The notes below the pieces were generated by a model. That model searched no databases and had not been told where the DNA came from. It was given only the letters and a program-made list of their open reading frames with translations. DNA of 10,396 nt, taken from Novosphingobium sp. UBA1948 (GTDB lineage: Bacteria > Pseudomonadota > Alphaproteobacteria > Sphingomonadales > Sphingomonadaceae). The stretch lies in the NCBI GenBank assembly GCA_002336765.1, contig DDES01000046.1, positions 20,841-31,236 of the forward strand, written 5' to 3'. Both the position numbers and the translations under genes were made by a program. Shown here piece after piece: positions 1-5,234 of this stretch (its first letter is position 1; the number at the start of each line of letters is the position of its first letter).

Positions 1-513
1 CACCTGCTCGTTGGCCAGCACGGTGTGGTCAACCGGATCCCAGTTGACCGAGCTTTCCTTGCGATAGACGAGGCCCGCCGCATAGAGATCGAGGAACAGC
101 GACTGTTCCTGACCATAATAATCCGGCTCACAGGTCGCCAGCTCGCGGCTCCAGTCGAGCGCAAAACCGAGGCGCTTCAACTGCGCCTTCATGTTGGCGA
201 TATTGTCGCGGGTCCAGCCGCCGGGGTGCACGCCCTTTTCCATCGCGGCGTTTTCGGCAGGCATGCCAAACGCGTCCCAACCCATCGGATGCAGCACTTC
301 AAAGCCCTGCATCTTCTTGTAGCGCGCCAGCACATCGCCCATCGTGTAGTTGCGCACATGGCCAATGTGGATGCGGCCCGAGGGATAGGGAAACATTTCC
401 AGCACATAGGTCCGCGGCTTCGTGCTGGCGTCATCCGCACGAAAGCTCTGCTGCTGGTCCCACACCGCCTGCCAGCGGCCATCGGCCACGGCAGGATCAA
501 AACGCTCGCTCAT
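1..513 (-). CDS. leuS: Leucyl-tRNA synthetase, N-terminal part (runs off the window)
   Basis: Class I aminoacyl-tRNA synthetase that charges tRNA-Leu with leucine in the cytoplasm. Only the first 171 residues are visible; the rest lies beyond base 1. The HIGH signature of the class I Rossmann catalytic domain is intact at residues 49-52, preceded by the typical LeuS stretch EMFPYPSG and followed by GHVRNYT and HPMGWDAFGMPAENAA, all hallmarks of bacterial LeuS. The KMSKS loop and the editing domain are outside the window. The ATG at 513 is supported by an AGGGG Shine-Dalgarno-like sequence at 522-526. The gene lies 93 bases downstream of the DUF3576 lipoprotein gene in the same direction, with a large hairpin in the gap, so the two are probably co-transcribed from the promoter near 1201-1228. 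Identification is near certain. Confidence 0.97.
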   Translation of the reverse strand, partial: MSERFDPAVADGRWQAVWDQQQSFRADDASTKPRTYVLEMFPYPSGRIHIGHVRNYTMGDVLARYKKMQGFEVLHPMGWDAFGMPAENAAMEKGVHPGGWTRDNIANMKAQLKRLGFALDWSRELATCEPDYYGQEQSLFLDLYAAGLVYRKESSVNWDPVDHTVLANEQV

Positions 514-529
514 ACTTCTAGCCCCTGAC

Positions 530-595
530 GGCCCCCACCGCCCACGGGCACTTTTTGGCCGACAGGTGCGGAAGTGCCAGTGGGCTGTTGGGGCC
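530..595 (-). promoter_or_regulatory. Long hairpin between the DUF3576 gene and leuS
   Basis: Inverted repeat with arms at 540-553 and 572-585 that match at 13 of 14 positions, loop 554-571. The loop has its own short CCG/CGG stem (559-561 with 569-571). GGCCCC at 530-535 can pair with GGGGCC at 590-595, lengthening the structure. In the direction of transcription (minus) it starts about 11-21 bases after the upstream stop codon and ends a few bases before the leuS Shine-Dalgarno sequence. No T-run follows it on the minus strand, so it does not look like a standard intrinsic terminator. Its role (mRNA stabiliser, partial terminator or leuS leader element) is unknown. Confidence 0.6.
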
Positions 596-606
596 GCTTG
601 AATAAA

Positions 607-1113
607 TTACTTGATAAGGGTGGCCTGACGCAGATCACGCGCCTTGGTCAGGATCACATCTTCCAGACGCTGCACCGTGGCCGCTTCCACCGGCGCATCC
701 ACCCAGAAACCACCCTGCGACACCTGACGCGAAGCTGTCACGCGCAAAGCATCGCTGCGCAGATCCTTGTCGAGGATGGCGATGGTCAGCTTCATGCGCT
801 CGCCCGGATTGGCGGGATTGGCATACCAGTCGGTCACGATCACACCGCCATTGGCATCGCTCTGCAGCAAGGGCATGAAGGACACCGAATCCAGCGCAGC
901 GCGCCACAGATAGGCATTCACCCCGATCGAGGTCAGGTTCGAGGGCGGCAGCACCATACTGGAACGCGTCACGCGGTGATGCTTGATCTTGGGCAAATGG
1001 ATGCTGCGCCCCTGAAACGAGCAACCGCCCAGCGCCAACAGCGCCAGCGCGGCACCGCTGACAACCAGCGGGCGGAAAGAAATCTTGCGGTCAGGCGCCT
1101 GCGTGGCAGTCAT
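607..1113 (-). CDS. DUF3576 family outer-membrane-type lipoprotein
   Basis: A 168-residue protein of the DUF3576 family, found mainly in alphaproteobacteria and of unknown function. It begins with a basic segment (DRKISFRPL), a hydrophobic stretch and a lipobox LGGC with the modifiable cysteine at about residue 31, so it is expected to be a lipoprotein. The mature part has the family-like segments GVNAYLWRAALDSVSFMPL, GGVIVTDWYANP and ERMKLTIAILD. The frame can open at a GTG at 1125, but the GGAAAG upstream lies only 2 bases from it and about 12 from the ATG at 1113, so I take the ATG. The gene is followed by leuS after 93 bases and preceded by a good promoter, so it probably heads a leuS transcript. 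Family assignment is from recall of sequence features, not a search. Confidence 0.85.
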   Translation of the reverse strand: MTATQAPDRKISFRPLVVSGAALALLALGGCSFQGRSIHLPKIKHHRVTRSSMVLPPSNLTSIGVNAYLWRAALDSVSFMPLLQSDANGGVIVTDWYANPANPGERMKLTIAILDKDLRSDALRVTASRQVSQGGFWVDAPVEAATVQRLEDVILTKARDLRQATLIK

Positions 1114-1141
1114 CGTATCGGACACTTTCCGTCACTGATCA

Positions 1142-1188
1142 GCCCCGGCATGGGGGCAAAGGATTGAACCCTTCGCGCGCCGCGCGAA
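1142..1188 (-). promoter_or_regulatory. Two hairpins in the presumed 5' leader of the DUF3576-leuS transcript
   Basis: First hairpin: TTCGCGC (1172-1178) and GCGCGAA (1182-1188) form a perfect 7-bp stem with a 3-base loop. Second: GCCCC (1142-1146) and GGGGC (1153-1157) form a 5-bp stem with a 6-base loop. Both lie between the predicted transcription start near 1194 and the ATG at 1113. Short G+C-rich stems arise easily by chance in such DNA, so a regulatory role is only a possibility. Confidence 0.35.
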
Positions 1189-1200
1189 AAGCGATGTGCC

Positions 1201-1228
1201 TCTATAGCCACCCACCGCCGCGCGGCAA
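1201..1228 (-). promoter_or_regulatory. Sigma-70-type promoter for the DUF3576-leuS transcript
   Basis: On the minus strand, TTGCCG (1223-1228) and TATAGA (1201-1206) are separated by 16 bases, a good match to housekeeping -35 and -10 elements. Transcription would start near 1194, giving a leader of about 80 bases before the ATG at 1113. Position, orientation and spacing all fit; it is still a motif prediction. Confidence 0.6.
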
Positions 1229-1279
1229 GTGTTTCGAGGCAAGTTTGCGCAGGGGTCGCCGCAAACCATGATGTGATTG

Positions 1280-1330
1280 GCCAGTGTGGCGCTGAACGCG
1301 CGCTGAACACTGGCTCATCGCAGGTTCAGC
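1280..1330 (+). promoter_or_regulatory. Cluster of repeats upstream of the exported-protein gene (possible operator)
   Basis: GCTGAAC occurs at 1291-1297 and 1302-1308 and, inverted, as GTTCAGC at 1324-1330; centre-to-centre distances are 11 and 22 bases. The first two copies sit inside a 9-base direct repeat (GCGCTGAAC at 1289-1297 and 1300-1308). A perfect 8-base inverted repeat GCCAGTGT/ACACTGGC spans 1280-1287 and 1307-1314. The last copy abuts a candidate -35 element. This suggests a regulator-binding region, but no known binding motif is recognised. Confidence 0.4.
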
Positions 1331-1360
1331 ATGACAGGGGCATGATGGCTGGCTTATAAG
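1331..1360 (+). promoter_or_regulatory. Candidate promoter immediately before the 1368 gene
   Basis: ATGACA (1331-1336) and TATAAG (1355-1360), each 5 of 6 to consensus, are 18 bases apart. The expected start point, 6-8 bases after the -10 element, coincides with the ATG at 1368, which would make the transcript leaderless or nearly so. The same bases can instead be read as a Shine-Dalgarno-like AAGGATAG, which would need a start point further upstream. Confidence 0.4.
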
Positions 1361-1367
1361 GATAGCT

Positions 1368-2141
1368 ATGCCGACCAACACCGCCACCGTGATGCCTCAG
1401 CGCGCAGGAAGCCGACCCGCCGTGGTGATGGCGGTGGCTGTGTCGCTGTTGGCGCTGCCTTCGGCGGTGCTGGCCTTTACCACGCGCCTTGATTTGCCTG
1501 CCGAGGAAGTGTCGGGAAATCAAGGCGTTGGCAGCTTCTCGCCCGGCCAGATCGACCCCCGCCTCGCGCTGGCCATTGCCGCGCGGCAACAAGCACAGGG
1601 TTCGCTGTTCCGTTTCACGCCCGCCGGCATTGCCGCAAGGCCGGACCGATCGGTGACCGTGGCGGTCAACATCGATTCGGCGGCGGCGCGGGCGATTGTC
1701 GTGCGGGCCTCGCCCGATGCCCGTGGCGGCACCAAGATCGCGGGCCTGCCCTTGGCGCCCACCGCCTATAACCTCGGCGTTTCGCGCGGATTCCAGAGTT
1801 TCTCGCCATCGGGCGGCACGTTCACGCTGCCCTCGGGCGATGCGCGACGGCAAGCGCTGCCCGACCTGTCCGCCTTTCCACGGGTGGAAACGGCGGCAGA
1901 TGATTCGCGCCTCGCGCCCCATATCGCGCTGGGCGAGCGTGAACGGGCCGGTCGCGCGCCGCGCACGCTGGAAGGCGCGGGGGAGCAGAATATCGATGTG
2001 GGCGGCGCCTATCGCCTCACCCGCAATCTGGAGGTGACGGCAGGCGTCCGCTATTCACAGGATCGCGACCGGCTGAAGCCCACCAACGATGCCAAGTCCG
2101 ACAGTCAGGCGGTGTTCGTGGGCACGCAATTCCACTTCTGA
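1368..2141 (+). CDS. Exported protein with outer-membrane-type C-terminus, function unknown
   Basis: A 257-residue protein that I do not recognise as a named family. It has a signal peptide: a basic stretch near residues 12-16, hydrophobic core about 18-34 and a probable cleavage after AVLA at residue 36. The middle (about 37-200) is low-complexity, rich in Ala, Arg, Pro and Ser, with repeated SFSP motifs at about 56-59 and 144-147. The last 50 residues change character: alternating polar and apolar segments NIDVGGAYRLT, LEVTAGVRYSQD and AVFVGTQFHF look like amphipathic beta strands, and the protein ends in phenylalanine, as proteins inserted by the BAM complex do. This is too few strands for a normal barrel. 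The start at 1368 keeps the full signal peptide; ATGs at 1392 and 1428 are alternatives. It is transcribed divergently from the DUF3576-leuS pair. No terminator is apparent after it. Confidence 0.75.
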   Translation: MPTNTATVMPQRAGSRPAVVMAVAVSLLALPSAVLAFTTRLDLPAEEVSGNQGVGSFSPGQIDPRLALAIAARQQAQGSLFRFTPAGIAARPDRSVTVAVNIDSAAARAIVVRASPDARGGTKIAGLPLAPTAYNLGVSRGFQSFSPSGGTFTLPSGDARRQALPDLSAFPRVETAADDSRLAPHIALGERERAGRAPRTLEGAGEQNIDVGGAYRLTRNLEVTAGVRYSQDRDRLKPTNDAKSDSQAVFVGTQFHF

Positions 2142-2326
2142 GATCATGCTGCGCCTGCGTAATAAATTCAGAAAATTTCGCATTTGCAGAATTTCTTGAA
2201 ACAATTTCGTCATGCGCCCGATGATTACGTAATAAATCGCAGATTTTGCCCTGTTCACTATCTTGCCGATCCGCCGTTCATCTTCTAGCCTTGCTTCCAC
2301 AAGGGATGTCTTGAGGGAGCGGATTT
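2142..2326 (+). promoter_or_regulatory. AT-rich upstream region of phaB with repeats and a palindrome
   Basis: This 185-base gap is much richer in A+T than its surroundings, mainly 2158-2246. It holds a 10-base direct repeat CGTAATAAAT at 2158-2167 and 2228-2237 (70 bases apart), a perfect palindrome ATTACGTAAT at 2224-2233 overlapping the second copy, and three AATTTC copies at 2174, 2190 and 2203. A weak promoter candidate is TTGCCG (2263-2268) with TAGCCT (2286-2291), 17 bases apart. The phaB ribosome-binding site is GAGGGAG at 2313-2319. A binding region for a storage-polymer regulator such as PhaR is possible, but I cannot identify its operator here. Confidence 0.4.
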
Positions 2327-3049
2327 ATGACTCGCGTTGCAATTGTCACCGGCGGCACCAGGGGTATCGGCGAGGCTATCAGCGTCGCACTCAAAGGTCT
2401 GGGCTATACCGTTGCGGCCAATTATGCGGGTAATGACGAAAAGGCCCGCGCCTTTACCGAGGCCACCGGTATCCCCGCCTACAAATGGGATGTGGGCGAT
2501 CATCAGGCCACGCTGGATGGTTGCGCCAAGGTGGCGACCGATCTGGGGCCGGTGGATGTGGTGGTCAACAATGCCGGCATCACCCGCGACGGCGTGCTGC
2601 AGCGCATGAGCTTTGAGGATTGGGAAACCGTGATCCGCGTCAACCTCGGCGGCTGCTTCAACACCGCCAAGGCCACCTTCCCCGGGATGCGCGAGCGCGG
2701 CTGGGGCCGTATCGTTAACATCGGCTCGATCAACGGGCAGGCGGGCCAGTATGGTCAGGTCAACTATGCCGCCGCCAAATCGGGCATCCACGGCTTTACC
2801 AAGGCGCTGGCGCAGGAAGGCGCCAAATATGGCGTGACCGTCAACGCCATCGCGCCGGGCTATATTGACACCGAAATGGTGGCCGCCGTGCCCGCGCCGG
2901 TGCTGGAAAAGATCGTGGCCAAGATCCCCGTCGGCCGCCTAGGTCATGCCGAGGAAATCGCCCGCGCGGTCGCCTTCCTGTGCAGCGAGGACGCAGGCTT
3001 CGTCACCGGCTCGACCATGAGCATCAACGGCGGCCAGCATATGTATTGA
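2327..3049 (+). CDS. phaB: Acetoacetyl-CoA reductase (NADPH-dependent)
   Basis: Short-chain dehydrogenase/reductase that reduces acetoacetyl-CoA to (R)-3-hydroxybutyryl-CoA, the monomer for polyhydroxybutyrate, in the cytoplasm. At 240 residues it has the usual PhaB length. The Rossmann cofactor loop TGGTRGIG is at residues 8-15, NNAG at 81-84, and the catalytic set is Ser134, Tyr147 and Lys151 (YAAAK). The segments NGQAGQYGQVNYAAAKSG and APGYIDTEMV, and the end SINGGQHMY, distinguish PhaB from the related FabG, although FabG is the main alternative. The ATG at 2327 has a strong GAGGGAG 7 bases upstream. No phaA or phaC lies in the window, so the gene stands alone here, with an AT-rich regulatory region in front and a strong terminator behind. 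Confidence 0.93.
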   Translation: MTRVAIVTGGTRGIGEAISVALKGLGYTVAANYAGNDEKARAFTEATGIPAYKWDVGDHQATLDGCAKVATDLGPVDVVVNNAGITRDGVLQRMSFEDWETVIRVNLGGCFNTAKATFPGMRERGWGRIVNIGSINGQAGQYGQVNYAAAKSGIHGFTKALAQEGAKYGVTVNAIAPGYIDTEMVAAVPAPVLEKIVAKIPVGRLGHAEEIARAVAFLCSEDAGFVTGSTMSINGGQHMY

Positions 3050-3094
3050 GGTATAGCCGGATGCATTTCCGGCGATGCGCATGATACGATTGGG

Positions 3095-3130
3095 AAAGGG
3101 CGTCGGGTTAGCAAACCCGCGCCCTTTTTT
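3095..3130 (+). terminator. Rho-independent terminator after phaB
   Basis: GGGCG (3098-3102) and CGGGTT (3104-3109) pair with AACCCG (3114-3119) and CGCCC (3120-3124) around the loop AGCA; one T at 3103 is bulged. Six T follow at 3125-3130, and AAA at 3095-3097 can extend the stem. It lies 46 bases after the phaB stop codon and is a textbook intrinsic terminator. Confidence 0.9.
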
Positions 3131-3160
3131 GCGGCGCTCTCTTGGGCTAGGGCATCACCC

Positions 3161-3427
3161 ATGACTACCCCCTACCACCCCCCTGTCAAACGCTCGGTGG
3201 AGATCGCGGGGCACAAGACCTCGATCAGTCTTGAGCCCTTGTTCTGGGACGCCCTGCGCGCGGCGGCGGAGGAGGAGGGGGTGCCGGTCAACGCCATCGT
3301 CGCGCGGGTGGATGCCGAGCGGATTGCCGCCGAGGATCCCCCCGGTTTGGCGACAGCGGTGCGTCTGTGGCTGGCCGCGCGGGCGTTCGCCGCCGCTGCG
3401 GGGCGCTTCACCGCGCCTGACGACTGA
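3161..3427 (+). CDS. Ribbon-helix-helix domain protein (RHH_4 type)
   Basis: An 88-residue protein resembling the ribbon-helix-helix family RHH_4 of alphaproteobacteria. The characteristic N-terminal segment KRSVEIAGHKTSISLEPLFW (residues 10-29) forms the beta ribbon and start of the first helix, followed by DALRAAAEEEGVPVNAIVARVD, the two-helix part. RHH proteins dimerise and commonly bind DNA through the ribbon; the target of this one is unknown, and it could regulate itself or neighbours. The C-terminal part (about 60-84) is an Ala/Arg-rich helix. Its ATG is only 30 bases after the phaB terminator, and the Shine-Dalgarno sequence is weak (TAGGGC at 3148-3153), so it either depends on read-through or has a very short leader. 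Codon use matches its neighbours. No toxin gene adjoins it, so it is not obviously an antitoxin. Confidence 0.8.
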   Translation: MTTPYHPPVKRSVEIAGHKTSISLEPLFWDALRAAAEEEGVPVNAIVARVDAERIAAEDPPGLATAVRLWLAARAFAAAAGRFTAPDD

Positions 3428-3503
3428 AAGCCGCTCCGTTCATCTTGGGTTGCCTCGCACTGGCGCTCTTTAGGGCGCAGAACAGCAGACAAGGAGAAAA
3501 CCC

Positions 3504-3797
3504 ATGATCCGTTCCCCCCGCAAGCTGGCGCTCGCTCTGGGCGCCGCCGCACTCACACTGGGCGCTGTGGCCGAAGAGGCGCAGGCCCGTCATGCCCAAC
3601 GCGTGGTCAAGGTCTGCCGTAAATCCAGCGGTACCGCCGGTCTGATCGCCGGTGGCGCGGGCGGCGCTCTGGTTGGCAAGGGCGTGATTGGCGGACCGGT
3701 CGGGATTGTGGCCGGCGCAGTAGGCGGCGCCTTTGCCGGTCGCGCGATTGATCGCAGCATGACCGCCAAGAAGCGCTGCCATTATGAACGAAGGTAA
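3504..3797 (+). CDS. Small exported glycine-zipper protein, function unknown
   Basis: A 97-residue protein with a signal peptide: basic start (RSPRK), hydrophobic residues 8-22, probable cleavage near AQA at 26-28. The mature part has two glycine-rich hydrophobic segments, about 43-62 (GTAGLIAGGAGGALVGKG) and 64-83 (GPVGIVAGAVGGAFAGRAID), a glycine-zipper pattern like that of the 2TM/Rick17kDa-type family of small envelope proteins, which insert into or associate with membranes. There are two cysteines, at 38 and 92, flanking the zipper, that could form a disulfide in the periplasm. The ATG at 3504 has an excellent ribosome-binding site, AAGGAGA at 3491-3497. The stop lies 3 bases from the stop of murA on the other strand. 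Export and zipper are well supported; the role is not known. Confidence 0.8.
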   Translation: MIRSPRKLALALGAAALTLGAVAEEAQARHAQRVVKVCRKSSGTAGLIAGGAGGALVGKGVIGGPVGIVAGAVGGAFAGRAIDRSMTAKKRCHYERR

Positions 3798-3800
3798 GCG

Positions 3801-5084
3801 TTAATCGCTGCCAACACGCTCGATATCCGCCCCGAGCAGCGCGAATTTTTCTTCCAGACGCTCATAACCGCGATCGAGGTGGTAGAGGCGATGCACAATC
3901 GTCTCCCCCTCGGCGGCCAGTCCCGCAATGACAAGGCTCATCGAGGCGCGCAGATCGGTCGCCATTACCTCCGCGCCGGTCAGCCGCGGCACGCCATGCA
4001 CGATGGCCGTGCGCCCCTTGGTCTCGATGCGCGCGCCCATGCGGTTGAGTTCGGGAACGTGCATGTAGCGGTTTTCAAAGATCGTTTCGGTCAGCACGCT
4101 GGTGCCTTCCGCCTTGGTCAGCAGCGCCATCAACTGCGCCTGCATATCGGTGGCAAAGCCGGGATAGGGCGCGGTTTCCAGCGTGATTGGGCGGATCGGC
4201 CCTTGGGCGGCCACAAAAATGCCATCCTTGCGCGGCTCGACATAGACACCCGCCTCGCGCAGCGCGGCCACGGTGGCGTCCATTTCGTCGATCCGCGCGC
4301 CTTTCAGCTCCACCTCGCCGCCGGTGATCGCCGCGGCACAAGCATAGGAACCCGCCTCGATCCGGTCCGGCATCACCTGATAGGTCGCGCCATGCAGACG
4401 CTCGACGCCGTGGATAGTAAGGTCGGAGGTGCCGATCCCCTCGATCTGCGCGCCCATCGCCACCAGCAGGTTGCACAGGTCGACGATTTCCGGCTCGCGC
4501 GCGGCATTGTGCAAACGGCACACGCCCTTGGCCAGCGAAGCCGCCATCAGCGCATTTTCGGTCGCCCCCACCGACACCACGGGGAAGGCATAGCGCCCGC
4601 CCGGCAGGCCACCGTCAGGCGCAATCGCGCGCACATAGCCGGAAGTCAGTTCGATTTTGGCGCCAAAGGCCTCCAGCACCTTGAGGTGCAAATCGATCGG
4701 GCGGTTGCCGATGGCGCAGCCGCCGGGCAGCGATACGGTCGCCTCACCCGCGCGGGCCAGCAGCGGCCCCAGTACAAGGATCGAGGCGCGCATCTTGCGC
4801 ACCAGTTCATAAGGCGCGGTCGTGCCCGTCAGCCGGGTGGCGGTGAGCGTGATAACGCGGCCGAAATCTTCGGGACGACTGCCCGCGATGGCGGTTGAAA
4901 CGCCGAACTGGTTCAACAGATGCTGAAACCCGTCCACATCGGCCAAGCGCGGCAGATTGCGCAGGGTCAGCGGCTCTTCGGTGAGCAGCGCGCAGGGCAA
5001 CAGAGTCAGAACCGAGTTCTTGGCCCCCGACACCGGAATGGAACCTGAAAGCTTCTTGCCGCCGCGAATAATGATCTTGTCCAT
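3801..5084 (-). CDS. murA: UDP-N-acetylglucosamine 1-carboxyvinyltransferase
   Basis: First committed enzyme of peptidoglycan synthesis: transfers enolpyruvate from phosphoenolpyruvate to UDP-GlcNAc in the cytoplasm. The product is 427 residues, close to the usual 417-430. Key residues are present: Lys22-Asn23 (SGAKNS), the catalytic cysteine Cys123 in GGCAIG, which is the target of fosfomycin in this family, Asp313 (ATDMQAQ) and Arg405 (HLDRGYERL). Having Cys rather than Asp at that site predicts normal fosfomycin sensitivity of the enzyme itself, which is inference. The ATG at 5084 opens the conserved start MDKIIIRGG and is preceded by a GGGGG stretch. The gene is divergent from galU across 150 bases and convergent with the glycine-zipper gene with 3 bases between stops; I see no terminator between them. 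Identification is near certain. Confidence 0.98.
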   Translation of the reverse strand: MDKIIIRGGKKLSGSIPVSGAKNSVLTLLPCALLTEEPLTLRNLPRLADVDGFQHLLNQFGVSTAIAGSRPEDFGRVITLTATRLTGTTAPYELVRKMRASILVLGPLLARAGEATVSLPGGCAIGNRPIDLHLKVLEAFGAKIELTSGYVRAIAPDGGLPGGRYAFPVVSVGATENALMAASLAKGVCRLHNAAREPEIVDLCNLLVAMGAQIEGIGTSDLTIHGVERLHGATYQVMPDRIEAGSYACAAAITGGEVELKGARIDEMDATVAALREAGVYVEPRKDGIFVAAQGPIRPITLETAPYPGFATDMQAQLMALLTKAEGTSVLTETIFENRYMHVPELNRMGARIETKGRTAIVHGVPRLTGAEVMATDLRASMSLVIAGLAAEGETIVHRLYHLDRGYERLEEKFALLGADIERVGSD

Positions 5085-5116
5085 GCCCCCGTTTAGAAGG
5101 GTGATGCGCGCCCTGC

Positions 5117-5139
5117 AAGGATCGGATTACGATCCTTTT
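5117..5139. promoter_or_regulatory. Inverted repeat in the murA-galU divergent region
   Basis: AAGGATCG (5117-5124) and CGATCCTT (5130-5137) are a perfect 8-base inverted repeat around GATTA, followed on the plus strand by two more T. Although it resembles a small terminator, no gene ends here on either strand: it lies 33 bases upstream of murA and 96 upstream of galU. An operator or a murA leader hairpin fits the position better. TGCAAGG at 5114-5120 recurs inverted as CCTTGCA at 5170-5176. Confidence 0.45.
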
Positions 5140-5171
5140 CATGCAAAATTGCCGCAGGTGTCGTGTAAACC

Positions 5172-5200
5172 TTGCATTGACCGGAATCCTTCGGTTTAAC
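5172..5200 (+). promoter_or_regulatory. Weak candidate promoter for galU
   Basis: TTGCAT (5172-5177) and TTTAAC (5195-5200) are 17 bases apart, giving a leader of about 28 bases to the galU ATG. The elements overlap the inverted repeat TAAACC (5166-5171)/GGTTTA (5193-5198). The match is modest. I found no persuasive promoter for murA on the opposite strand. Confidence 0.3.
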
Positions 5201-5234
5201 CCGTAAGAAACCACTCTATGCGACGAGAGCCTGC

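Noticed and set aside
1147..1180. T-arm-like GGTTCAATCC on the minus strand (1161-1170), suggesting a tRNA
   Set aside because: No matching acceptor, D or anticodon stems can be built around it, and it lies in the leader of the DUF3576 gene.
1326..1922. Minus-strand open frame (198 codons) opposite the exported-protein gene
   Set aside because: Arg/Gly/His-rich composition and no signal or domain, whereas the plus-strand frame has a signal peptide and structured C-terminus.
3461..3477. Short imperfect GCGC stem around TCTTTAGG between the RHH and glycine-zipper genes
   Set aside because: Only about four or five pairs and no T-run; too weak to call a terminator in G+C-rich DNA.
3161..3797. 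RHH protein plus the following small gene as a toxin-antitoxin pair
   Set aside because: The second gene encodes an exported glycine-zipper protein with its own ribosome-binding site 76 bases away; nothing toxin-like is seen and the RHH protein matches the RHH_4 type.
3879..4898. Long plus-strand open frame (339 codons) opposite murA
   Set aside because: Lies wholly antisense to a clear murA with intact catalytic residues; its product is His/Arg/Gly-rich with no recognisable motif, as expected from G+C-rich antisense frames.
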